Of a stretch of 20,534 nucleotides of DNA, positions 7,312 through 14,765 are shown piece by piece. A program made the translations under genes and the position numbers. This DNA is from a virus, in IMG/VR virus record IMGVR_UViG_3300033571_006574, positions 1-20,534 of that record. One strand, 5' to 3'. The notes beneath the pieces are model-generated. The model saw nothing but the letters and a program-made list of their open reading frames with translations, did no database searches and had not been told where the DNA came from. Positions within the stretch are counted from its first letter, which is position 1. Every line of letters starts with the position of its first letter.

Positions 7312-8906
7312 TATGGTGTCCCTGTCGGCAAAACAATAGTATTTCCTACGGCTACTTGTAAAGTAGGAGACCACAAATCAGGACCACTTGGTGTCGTTGT
7401 ATTAGTTGGTATATTTGGCACAATCTCATCAAATGATGGCCGTTTAATATTGAAAATAGTACTTGATTCAACAATAATTTCAAGCAAAGTAATGTTAACT
7501 TGTGCCGTAGTGATTCGTTGCGGAGGAGTTTTTTGACGCCTAATAGCCTCAATAGTTAAATCAGTCATTACGAACTGAGTAGGTTTCTTACTTAAAGAAT
7601 CATTAGTGTTCGTAAGAAGCGAATCCATGTTATATATAGTAATCGGCTGTTTGGTTTGAAACATTAAACGCAAGACATTCAACTGTTCATCAACGGATGC
7701 ATCCATGCCATCAGGGACTAAGACGCCACCAGGTTCTAGTCTTGTTGAAGCGACGATTAAAGAAAACGAAACTTTCATTCTTTGAAAAGAGGACCAGTCT
7801 AAGAAAGGATAGTTGTATCCGCGTGGTATCTCTGTCCATACCGATGACAATGAAGAATATTGAACGTCGCTAGGGATATATGGAAAAACAAACTTTAGAG
7901 AAGAAAAATTAGAACTTGTTTCTGTAGTACTGCTTTCTGGGATGCCATTATTTAAATCTTCGGCTGACCTTACTGGCTGATTTGCTAAATATTGAATCAT
8001 TTGCGGTTTAGTATCTTCAGCACCCGTTGATAGTGGTGGTAAAAGTCTTGGTGTCTCGTATGAACGCCCCAAACGCACTGTTACGAGTTGGCTTACTATT
8101 GGTTTGCTTACAATTCCATAAGACACAGTCTTGGATGAACCCCCACCAGGACCTCCCCTAGGTCCAGTGCCGGGAGGGTTCGAATTACTGGGGTTGCCAG
8201 TGGGAGCCTTATATACATAACTTGCCAAGAATGCATCAACGTCTGCTTGTGTATGACCTTTTTTCAATAAAGCAGCACGAAGAGCATTTTTAATGTTCTG
8301 AATAGTCTCCGCCGGGGTTTTGCCTAATGCTGCAGTTACAGTAACTCCGAAAGCATCAATGTTGGTAACAATTGCACCATATGTGCCTGTTGTAACCCCA
8401 TAGGAGAAAGAACCTGGAGAATTTAAAGTAGGTACGGGATTATAATAAGCAGCACCAACAACAAAAGGGTTAACCGTAGTTGGAGTAGGGCCAAGACCAG
8501 AACCTACAGAACCCCCAGTCACATCCACATTTACTACTTCTAGAGGAGGAGGAACCATGTGTGGTGAAGGACCAGGATTATTTGCGACAACAGCATATTC
8601 TCCGTCGGTAGTAGTCCAAAACTGGCGATACGGAGAATAATAATGATAATTTCCTCGGTTTGGACTGTTTAAAGGTTTGTATTGAAAGGATTCTTCCGTC
8701 CAAATTTCATGTGTTTTGAAAGCGGTATGAGTTGCAGTGACTTTATCTCCTGACTTGAATTCCGGATTTTTTACAAGGCCAGTAGCATTCAAGCGGACAA
8801 GAATACCGAACAATCCACTGTTTCTGTGTGAGCCTACAGGACCCTGAGAAGGATATGGGCTACGACTATTGTCCCCATTATCTTTAGGTGGCCAACTTTT
8901 TGCCAT
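7311..8906 (-). CDS. Baseplate/tube-initiator candidate, paralogue A
   Basis: A 531-residue protein directly after the tape measure gene, its ATG overlapping that gene's stop (TAATG). The C-terminal domain (about 338-472) reads FVFPYIPSDVQY, SVWTEIPRG, FLDWSSFQRMKVSFS, VPDG, LNVLRLM, PITIYNMDS, TDLTIEAIRRQ and AQVNITLLEI. A helical GHTQADVDAFL segment lies near 225, followed by a GTGPRGGPGGGSS hinge. It ends DLWSPTLQ... IVLPTGTP. Each of these has a counterpart in paralogue B, so the pair arose by tandem duplication. Position and the W-x-E-I-P-R/P-x-x-x-W pattern recall XkdP-type proteins that join tube and hub, but I do not recognise it with certainty. The N-terminal 200 residues are Pro/Gly/Thr-rich and differ more between the two copies. 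Confidence 0.62.
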   Translation of the reverse strand: MAKSWPPKDNGDNSRSPYPSQGPVGSHRNSGLFGILVRLNATGLVKNPEFKSGDKVTATHTAFKTHEIWTEESFQYKPLNSPNRGNYHYYSPYRQFWTTTDGEYAVVANNPGPSPHMVPPPLEVVNVDVTGGSVGSGLGPTPTTVNPFVVGAAYYNPVPTLNSPGSFSYGVTTGTYGAIVTNIDAFGVTVTAALGKTPAETIQNIKNALRAALLKKGHTQADVDAFLASYVYKAPTGNPSNSNPPGTGPRGGPGGGSSKTVSYGIVSKPIVSQLVTVRLGRSYETPRLLPPLSTGAEDTKPQMIQYLANQPVRSAEDLNNGIPESSTTETSSNFSSLKFVFPYIPSDVQYSSLSSVWTEIPRGYNYPFLDWSSFQRMKVSFSLIVASTRLEPGGVLVPDGMDASVDEQLNVLRLMFQTKQPITIYNMDSLLTNTNDSLSKKPTQFVMTDLTIEAIRRQKTPPQRITTAQVNITLLEIIVESSTIFNIKRPSFDEIVPNIPTNTTTPSGPDLWSPTLQVAVGNTIVLPTGTP

Positions 8907-11900
8907 TACTTTCGCTCCGTAATGCTGCGCTCGTTAGATTTAATCAATGCAAGAACTTCTGCGGCCAACTGTTGAGGATTCTTATTATAACCATTAATAT
9001 TAATAGAATAGTTATTAGTAGAACCAGAAGAAACAGCAACCCCATCCTGACCAACGGCACCCATAGAAACAGCAGTAGAAGTATCACCGGAAGCCCTAGC
9101 ATTAGGCACAACATGAAGATGACGAGCAGCATTCACACCATGGAACTCCGCAAACCCACCACTAGCCTCAACAGCAGACTTATATTGTCCAAGGTTCTGA
9201 CCAACAAGGTCCAAGGCCCCACCAGTAACATGGTCCGAGTTAATGGAACCTAAATTGAAATTACGGACACCAGAAGTTATCTGACGCTTACCCGTGACCA
9301 TGGATGATAATGCTTGATGCTTCATGAAAGTAGAGTTGAATCGTGATGATGCAGTATCGCCACGAGGAGTTGTCGTGTCTTGCAAAGCGTCGTCTATTCC
9401 ATCTTTGTTTTTGTCAATTATTGTAGTAGCAGCCGCTATGGTATTAGGAATGTTCGCTATAATTGTACCCATCTCACTTACGAAAGATTCAAGCACCGAC
9501 GTTACATCTGACAATTTCAAACCTAACGCTTCTAGTTCGGAATCAATATTAGGAGGTGTCAAATCTAACTTATCTGCCTCAACACGTGCAAATCCGTCGC
9601 CAAGGTAATCATTCATCACCCTACCTATCTCCACCGGCGTCAATTCGTTGAGACCCCTGCCCTGACGCAGGGAGGACTCCTTTGTCGGGTCCAAGAATGT
9701 TTGCAACTCATTATATCTTGCAAAATCAGTTCGTGCCAAATCAGCAAACAAACCTGGCAATGCTTCAAAAGAAGCCCCCTTCGCTTTATATGTCCCAGAA
9801 TCCAGTCCAGCAAGAGCCTCGACGTATTGCCTTTGACCCGCTAATCCAGATTCCTTAAATGTGTCACTAGACATTCCTGCTAAAAGTGCACCAAGTTCTC
9901 CAGTAGTGAACAATGAGATGATGTCAGCGTTATTGAAATACCCGTTTTCTTGCATGAAAGCCTTGCCACCAGGACCTATTTGTTCCATCAACGATACCAT
10001 TGCTTGTTGTGTATTGCCACCATAGAATTGAGTGTAAGCCTGAAACATTTCCATTATTTTGTCTGAAGCAGTAGCCGCATCTAAGGTCCCTGCCTTATTC
10101 GCTTCGTAGATTGAGCGACCAATTTCGTCAATGATTGCAGGTGCTCTTTCTTGTTCACCAAAAGTTCTTAACTTCTCCATGTTTGCGCCCATTTGGTTGG
10201 CAAAAATGCCTTGAATTTCTAGTTGTGTCGAAGCCAAACCTTCAGCAATTTTTTTGAATGTTTCACCAAAACCTTCTCGTACTTCAAAAAGGTTTGTACC
10301 AGTTTCTTTTGCTAAAGAAATTATGTCGTCTTCGCTTTTACCAAAGGCTTTAGCAAGGTCCTCTAATTTGGACTTATAACTGTCCTTGACATATTTCATA
10401 ACTGCCGCATCTGTACCACCTTTTTCTTGTATGGCAGTAAAAAATGCTTCCAAATCTCCAGTTGCTTTGTCTACCGCAGCCTGGTCAGGGAGGTATTTGG
10501 CCCAAGCGCCAGAATTGGTATCGAACTGGCGTTGAAGTTCCGCTTTCATACCTGAGTCGCCATTTTTTTCGATATCTTTCAAAGCGTCGCCTGCCATTTT
10601 TTGCAATTCAATTATTGGTCGTGAAGCATTTTCTAAAGTTTTATCAATGTTTGCCGTAGTCAACCCTGCTGTTCCTACGTTCATCAGCGTTGAAGATAAA
10701 CCTTTCATCATTTCCTGATGCGCTTCTCGAACCATGCTTTCGCCAATTTTTTTTGCTTCTTGTTTTCTCTTCTTATTTTTATTCCACCAACTACCAAGTC
10801 CAGAAATTGCTCCTCCAAGAACAGCGCCGACGGCGGCACCATAAGGGCCACCAATTTTCATTCCCATAGCAGCACCACCAGCGGCCCCCATACCTACGGC
10901 TGCTAAAGGATTTTTTGCGTTCATACCAGCACCAACAAGACCAACACCGAGACCCATCATCGGGTCAAATTGTGCGACAGCGCCACCAACGGCTAATGCC
11001 CCTTGCATTTCCTTTGGAGCAAATTGACTTCCAGCAGCAAGGGCAGCACCAATACCAAATGATGCTTTTCCACTATTTAGAGCACCTTTAAAATTTTTGC
11101 CGTCACCAAACATTTTCTGATAGGCAGCACTAGTACGTCCACCCCTAAATTTTTGACCAATATTTTTGGCACCGGTCACTAATTTCCCCACACGACCAGA
11201 GCCCGACCAAGTATCGCCGGGCATATCCGCAAGTTTTGCTTCGGAGTATCCCGGACGGAATAAGTTTTTTAATCTTCCGCCAGGCTTCCAGTTCATCTTA
11301 GGGTTTCCGTTGTCATCGAACTGTATTGCGCCGTCGGCTCCAAGGTCAAATTCTTTGTCCTGCATGGCCCATTCTTTATGACTTGATGGCCCCTGATTCG
11401 GCGAACCGATACCATCTCTAAAGTCCTGTATTTCTTTCAAGCGTTGTTCAGGGAAATTGGCTGCCCTAATATTTTTAGCGTATGCAATTCCTTTTAAGCG
11501 CTTATCTCTATCGTTTTGAGTAAGTGCTCTAGCAGGAGTGCGTGGAGTTCTTTTTGCTCGGCTAGAATCGCCAGCCTCAAAACTATCTAATAATTTTTTA
11601 CTTTCTTCCCTTGCTTTTATGGTATCACTAACAATGCCTTGCGACCTGCTAGCAATATCTGCTAGTCCTGTGCCTCCAGCAGCATCGACGACAGCAGCAG
11701 TGCTTGCCATACCAGCAACAGCAGCACCCGCTCCCGCTCCCGAATTACCAGTTGCACCAAATCTATTAGCATTTCTTACAGCAGGACCACTAGTTTGTCC
11801 TCCGGCAGTTACTCCATGCATTGGGACGCCATTGATGCTGGCGCTATTAATATTGACAACGTTGGCATTAATATCTTGTCTGGATAGTGTTCCGCCAATA

Positions 11901-13492
11901 GTCTTCTTCATTGAAGTTCCTATTGCTCTTGAACCAAGCAGCAATGCAAGTGAAGATAATTCGCCACCACCAAAAAGTTCACGAATTCCACCCATCAAAG
12001 AAAAAACGGTATCAAGAATACTAGTTAAACCATCTATGACTTTATTAATGAATGGCAAAATATCAAAGAATATGTCTCGTAAAGTTTTCCCGTATTTAAA
12101 AATTGTAATAATTAAATTACCAATTTTAGAACCAAACGCTTCAACATCGGCACGATTCTCTTGAAGTAAATCATTGATGTGCCCGAAGCCATCCGCCAAC
12201 TCTCTACCAACAATTCTAAAAATGTTTCCGAACATTTTTTCTAAAACTCTTGCACCGTCGATAAGGGGACGCAATTTTTCTAAAACGTAATCCCACCCCA
12301 TCTTAAATTGCCCCATCCATTCACTAATTTTGGAGAAGAAACCGCCTGCCTGTGGCAAAAACTTGTTAACAAATTTAACAAAAAAGTTTTCAAATTTTTC
12401 AATAGCAGAAAAAAGGCCTTCAAAAAAACTTCCTTGACTAAATACGGCGAGACTTCCAGAGATACGTACAAAAGTTTTCTTCAAAGAGAAAGCAACTTCT
12501 TCTAAAAATACTTTAGTAGGTTCAAGTAATGGTTGACCAAAGTCGGCGAACATGGCAACCGCTTGTGTTTTTAATGCCTTGAATCTACTCAAGAGAGTTC
12601 CAGATACGGCATCAAACTGCCCTGCAACACCACCAGCAAGAGCAAGCGAACCATCATTAATGGCGTTGATGAGGCCTTCCTTGGTCGTGATATTTAGGTC
12701 TGTTAGAGCCTTCTCCATTGCTGGACCAAGTTCTTCTGCCGCTTTCTTCATCTTGCTAAAATCTGCTTTAGGGTCCTGTATTGTTGCAATAAGTTTTCCT
12801 GCAGCAGCAGCACCCTTAGCAACATCTTGACCAGCCGCACCAAAATCCATTAAGGACTTCAACATTTTCTGAGTGCCACCACCATAGGTGCCAGTCTTGT
12901 AAATTTCTGCCAACGCAGCATTCAAACCTTCAGCACCAATGGTTGCCAACTGGGAATCGGTCTGCATCATCCGCATCTGGACACGGACCTGGTTAATTCC
13001 TTTGCCGAACTCTCCCATGTTTGTACCTTTGTAGGCATACATTGCGGCCTGATGTTCCCTCATTGCCGCTGCAGCAATGGAAGCAGCCGTAGCAAGAGCA
13101 CCAATAGCGCCAGCACCAGCCTTCATGAGCCAGTTCCATGCTTTCATCGCTGCCTGCCCAACAACAAAAGCGGCATGAACAGCCAACAATGCCGCACCAA
13201 GAGCAGCCACCTGAATAGTGGCAAACTTTGCAGACATCGCAATACCTTTATGAATCATTCCACCAGAGGCTTTAACCATCTTGTCAATGCCATCAAAATG
13301 TTTTCTGTGGATTCTAGTCTGGTCCGTCAAACTTTTAGACATTTTGTCAGTGTAGGCACCTAAACTTCGAGCGGACTCTTTAAAATTCTGTGCATTGGCT
13401 AAACGGGCAAGTTTCTTGAGTTGGTGACCTACCTTAGTAAGTTTCCACGCACCATCAACACCAATATTAACGTCAAGGTTTGCCTCTGCCAT
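8906..13492 (-). CDS. Tape measure protein with C-terminal M15-like peptidase signature
   Basis: A 1528-residue protein, by far the longest here, which sets tail length and is ejected through the tube. At roughly 1.5 angstrom per residue the helical ruler would correspond to a tail of about 200 nm. Hydrophobic segments lie at about 86-143, and a Gly/Ala-rich zipper-like stretch at about 810-900 (GLGVGLVGAG, GAAGGAAMGMKIGG), followed by a basic KNKKRKQE run. Near the C-terminus D1360-x-N-x-D-G-I-x-D1368 resembles a calcium-binding loop. Residues about 1395-1465 carry S-x-H1421-x-x-G-x-A-x-D1428 and H1458-L-H1460, the zinc-ligand pattern of M15 peptidases that cut wall peptides. The catalytic acid is not obvious. 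TAGGAG lies seven bases before the ATG at 13492. It follows the frameshifted chaperone, as expected. Confidence 0.94.
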   Translation of the reverse strand: MAEANLDVNIGVDGAWKLTKVGHQLKKLARLANAQNFKESARSLGAYTDKMSKSLTDQTRIHRKHFDGIDKMVKASGGMIHKGIAMSAKFATIQVAALGAALLAVHAAFVVGQAAMKAWNWLMKAGAGAIGALATAASIAAAAMREHQAAMYAYKGTNMGEFGKGINQVRVQMRMMQTDSQLATIGAEGLNAALAEIYKTGTYGGGTQKMLKSLMDFGAAGQDVAKGAAAAGKLIATIQDPKADFSKMKKAAEELGPAMEKALTDLNITTKEGLINAINDGSLALAGGVAGQFDAVSGTLLSRFKALKTQAVAMFADFGQPLLEPTKVFLEEVAFSLKKTFVRISGSLAVFSQGSFFEGLFSAIEKFENFFVKFVNKFLPQAGGFFSKISEWMGQFKMGWDYVLEKLRPLIDGARVLEKMFGNIFRIVGRELADGFGHINDLLQENRADVEAFGSKIGNLIITIFKYGKTLRDIFFDILPFINKVIDGLTSILDTVFSLMGGIRELFGGGELSSLALLLGSRAIGTSMKKTIGGTLSRQDINANVVNINSASINGVPMHGVTAGGQTSGPAVRNANRFGATGNSGAGAGAAVAGMASTAAVVDAAGGTGLADIASRSQGIVSDTIKAREESKKLLDSFEAGDSSRAKRTPRTPARALTQNDRDKRLKGIAYAKNIRAANFPEQRLKEIQDFRDGIGSPNQGPSSHKEWAMQDKEFDLGADGAIQFDDNGNPKMNWKPGGRLKNLFRPGYSEAKLADMPGDTWSGSGRVGKLVTGAKNIGQKFRGGRTSAAYQKMFGDGKNFKGALNSGKASFGIGAALAAGSQFAPKEMQGALAVGGAVAQFDPMMGLGVGLVGAGMNAKNPLAAVGMGAAGGAAMGMKIGGPYGAAVGAVLGGAISGLGSWWNKNKKRKQEAKKIGESMVREAHQEMMKGLSSTLMNVGTAGLTTANIDKTLENASRPIIELQKMAGDALKDIEKNGDSGMKAELQRQFDTNSGAWAKYLPDQAAVDKATGDLEAFFTAIQEKGGTDAAVMKYVKDSYKSKLEDLAKAFGKSEDDIISLAKETGTNLFEVREGFGETFKKIAEGLASTQLEIQGIFANQMGANMEKLRTFGEQERAPAIIDEIGRSIYEANKAGTLDAATASDKIMEMFQAYTQFYGGNTQQAMVSLMEQIGPGGKAFMQENGYFNNADIISLFTTGELGALLAGMSSDTFKESGLAGQRQYVEALAGLDSGTYKAKGASFEALPGLFADLARTDFARYNELQTFLDPTKESSLRQGRGLNELTPVEIGRVMNDYLGDGFARVEADKLDLTPPNIDSELEALGLKLSDVTSVLESFVSEMGTIIANIPNTIAAATTIIDKNKDGIDDALQDTTTPRGDTASSRFNSTFMKHQALSSMVTGKRQITSGVRNFNLGSINSDHVTGGALDLVGQNLGQYKSAVEASGGFAEFHGVNAARHLHVVPNARASGDTSTAVSMGAVGQDGVAVSSGSTNNYSININGYNKNPQQLAAEVLALIKSNERSITERK

Positions 13493-13521
13493 ACTGACTC
13501 CTAGTAAAACAAAAGAAAGGT

Positions 13522-13722
13522 CTACTTACCTCTCTTGGCTCTACGTTCCTGCTCTTCTCGGTCTTGCGCTATTACTCTAGCACTTGCTATAAGTATAGAC
13601 CATTCAGCGTCTGTGACGTCCAAAAGTTCGAGAGGATTAACATGCCATAATTCTGCCAATCTGGCAGCAGAAATAACGTAAGAGTCGTCTACGAGGTCGT
13701 CTACGACTCCTTCGTAGGGTCC
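13522..13722 (-). CDS. Tail assembly chaperone, C-terminal part in the -1 frame
   Basis: An open frame of 66 codons lying in the -1 frame relative to the upstream chaperone gene, closed upstream by a TGA at 13725-13723 and ending with TAG at 13524-13522. It encodes GPYEGVVDDLVDDSYVISAA at the start, then ELWHVNPLELLDVTDAEW and a charged REEQERRAKRGK tail, which is typical of the downstream (T) part of tail chaperone genes before tape measures. There is no ATG or GTG start with a ribosome binding site, so it is probably reached by -1 ribosomal frameshifting between 13722 and 13704, giving a fusion of about 230 residues. A gap of 29 bases separates it from the tape measure. A sequencing error is the alternative explanation for the frame break. 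Confidence 0.7.
   Translation of the reverse strand, partial: GPYEGVVDDLVDDSYVISAARLAELWHVNPLELLDVTDAEWSILIASARVIAQDREEQERRAKRGK
13684..13722 (-). other. Candidate -1 frameshift region with repeat/hairpin
   Basis: The two chaperone frames overlap only between the -1 frame TGA (13725-13723) and the zero frame TAG (13703-13701), so any shift must occur here. The best slip point is GGACCCT at 13722-13716 (zero-frame codons GAC CCT): Pro-tRNA re-pairs well from CCT to CCC, but Asp-tRNA re-pairs poorly from GAC to GGA, so this is not a canonical X-XXY-YYZ site. Eight bases downstream is a perfect small hairpin, GTCG-TAGA-CGAC (13707-13696). It is part of an 11-base direct repeat at 13684-13694 and 13696-13706. 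Confidence 0.5.
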
Positions 13723-14216
13723 TCAGTCTCAACCGAATCAGAATATCCTGCGGCGTCAAGAATCGATAAAGCAGCAGCCTCAACATGAGGTTCAATACCA
13801 AAAAGAGCGATGACAGCATCAGGGACAGGGCGAACAGAGTCAGTCATATCCAAGATGACATCTGAAGCAAAGTTTAAAACATTCCCGGCTTCGTCATATA
13901 CCTCTTCTTCGTTAAAAAGAATACCAACAGTGGTGTGGCCAACTACGTAGGCAGCAAACTTGGTGGCATTCATGCCAGCCTTGGTGTCTTCACCGGAGTT
14001 ACGTCGCCAAGAACGCATCTGCTGCTGAGTAATATTTGGGCTAATACGTAAACTTACACCAGGACGCTCAGGAACAGCCAAACGAACCACAGGGCGTTCA
14101 ATCTTCTTCGTAATTGTCTCTCGAAGTCGGTCAAGAACGGTGAGTTCTTTTGCCGTACCCTTCAATGGGGATTTCTTCGCGTCTGGTGTATCTTCTGAAT
14201 AAAGTTGTTCTGTCAT
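13701..14216 (-). CDS. Tail assembly chaperone, upstream part
   Basis: A 171-residue acidic protein from the ATG at 14216. A TTG three codons upstream is possible but weaker. The C-terminal half (EEEVYDEAGNVLNFASDVIL, DAVIALFGIEPHVEAAALSI) is helical. Its size and place between tail tube and tape measure fit the first product (G) of the two-part tail chaperone system, which coats the tape measure while the tube polymerises. The frame ends ETEDPTKES at a TAG at 13703-13701, where a -1 open frame takes over. I see no clear Shine-Dalgarno sequence before the start. A TAGTTT seven bases before the ATG could be a -10 element for a near-leaderless transcript, but the evidence is thin. Confidence 0.75.
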   Translation of the reverse strand: MTEQLYSEDTPDAKKSPLKGTAKELTVLDRLRETITKKIERPVVRLAVPERPGVSLRISPNITQQQMRSWRRNSGEDTKAGMNATKFAAYVVGHTTVGILFNEEEVYDEAGNVLNFASDVILDMTDSVRPVPDAVIALFGIEPHVEAAALSILDAAGYSDSVETEDPTKES

Positions 14217-14279
14217 AAGATGCAAACTAGCATAGGTATGGCAGTGAAAATGTAACTTTTAAAGAAAAATTATTTATTA

Positions 14280-14753
14280 CTAGGAGGTAGCGGCTGTGGG
14301 TACTGAAACGCTTTGAATCGCGAAAGTGAGAGCAAAAGTTGCTGGAGCACCCGAAGATGAGTCACCATCAGGTTCAGTCAAACCAACCAGAAGAGACTTC
14401 GAATACACTCGGTCAGTTCCCGGAACTGCAATATCGCAGTCATAAACCTTGACGTTAATAGTGTAATAGGCGCGTCCTACTAGGTCTCGTAGTTGCTGCA
14501 ACTTCTTAGCAAGAGATGTCGTTTCTGTGAGTCCGTCATCATAGTGGGCAGTCAACGTGATGTCACCAATTTCGAAAGGTGCACATAGAACTGTTGGCGA
14601 ACGTGACCCACCTTCGTAAATCTTCTCAACTGAAGCAGTAATTTCGCCACCGGAAATTTGTGGAAAAATAAAACCAGTAAACGTCGGGGATGTCGCCGCA
14701 TTAGCCGGAATAATTTCTGCCTGAATCTGTCTCTGAGATACTTTCTTTGCCAT
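14280..14753 (-). CDS. Tail tube protein
   Basis: A 157-residue beta-rich protein directly after the sheath gene, matching the size and place of gp19/gpFII/XkdM-type tube proteins, which stack as hexamers to make the inner tube. Visible beta segments include GEITASVEKIYEGG, DITLTAHYDDGL, YYTINVKVYDCDI and a C-terminal FALTFAIQSVSVP. The helix with KKLQQLRDLVGRAYY sits in the middle as in many tube proteins. ATAGGAGC lies just before the ATG at 14753, and the gap from the sheath stop is 12 bases. The stop TAG is followed in frame by TAA and TAA, a triple stop. The call comes from sheath-tube-chaperone-tape measure order plus fold-like pattern rather than one decisive motif. Confidence 0.85.
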   Translation of the reverse strand: MAKKVSQRQIQAEIIPANAATSPTFTGFIFPQISGGEITASVEKIYEGGSRSPTVLCAPFEIGDITLTAHYDDGLTETTSLAKKLQQLRDLVGRAYYTINVKVYDCDIAVPGTDRVYSKSLLVGLTEPDGDSSSGAPATFALTFAIQSVSVPTAATS

Positions 14754-14765
14754 ATTATGCTCCTA

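Noticed and set aside
7312-7374. Upstream start for paralogue B at 7374
   Set aside because: It would overlap paralogue A by 64 bases. The ATG at 7311 gives a TAATG overlap like the neighbouring junctions.
7111-7536. 141-codon open frame on the plus strand
   Set aside because: Antisense to the two paralogous tail genes, no ribosome binding site or recognisable motif.
11538-12164. 208-codon open frame on the plus strand
   Set aside because: It lies fully antisense to the tape measure gene, has hydrophobic Pro/Ala/Leu-rich translation without family features, and is a by-product of the codon pattern of the real gene.
13637-13819. 60-codon minus-strand frame across the chaperone junction
   Set aside because: Third reading frame, Leu/Arg-rich shadow. 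The -1 frame ending at 13522 gives the sensible chaperone C-terminus.
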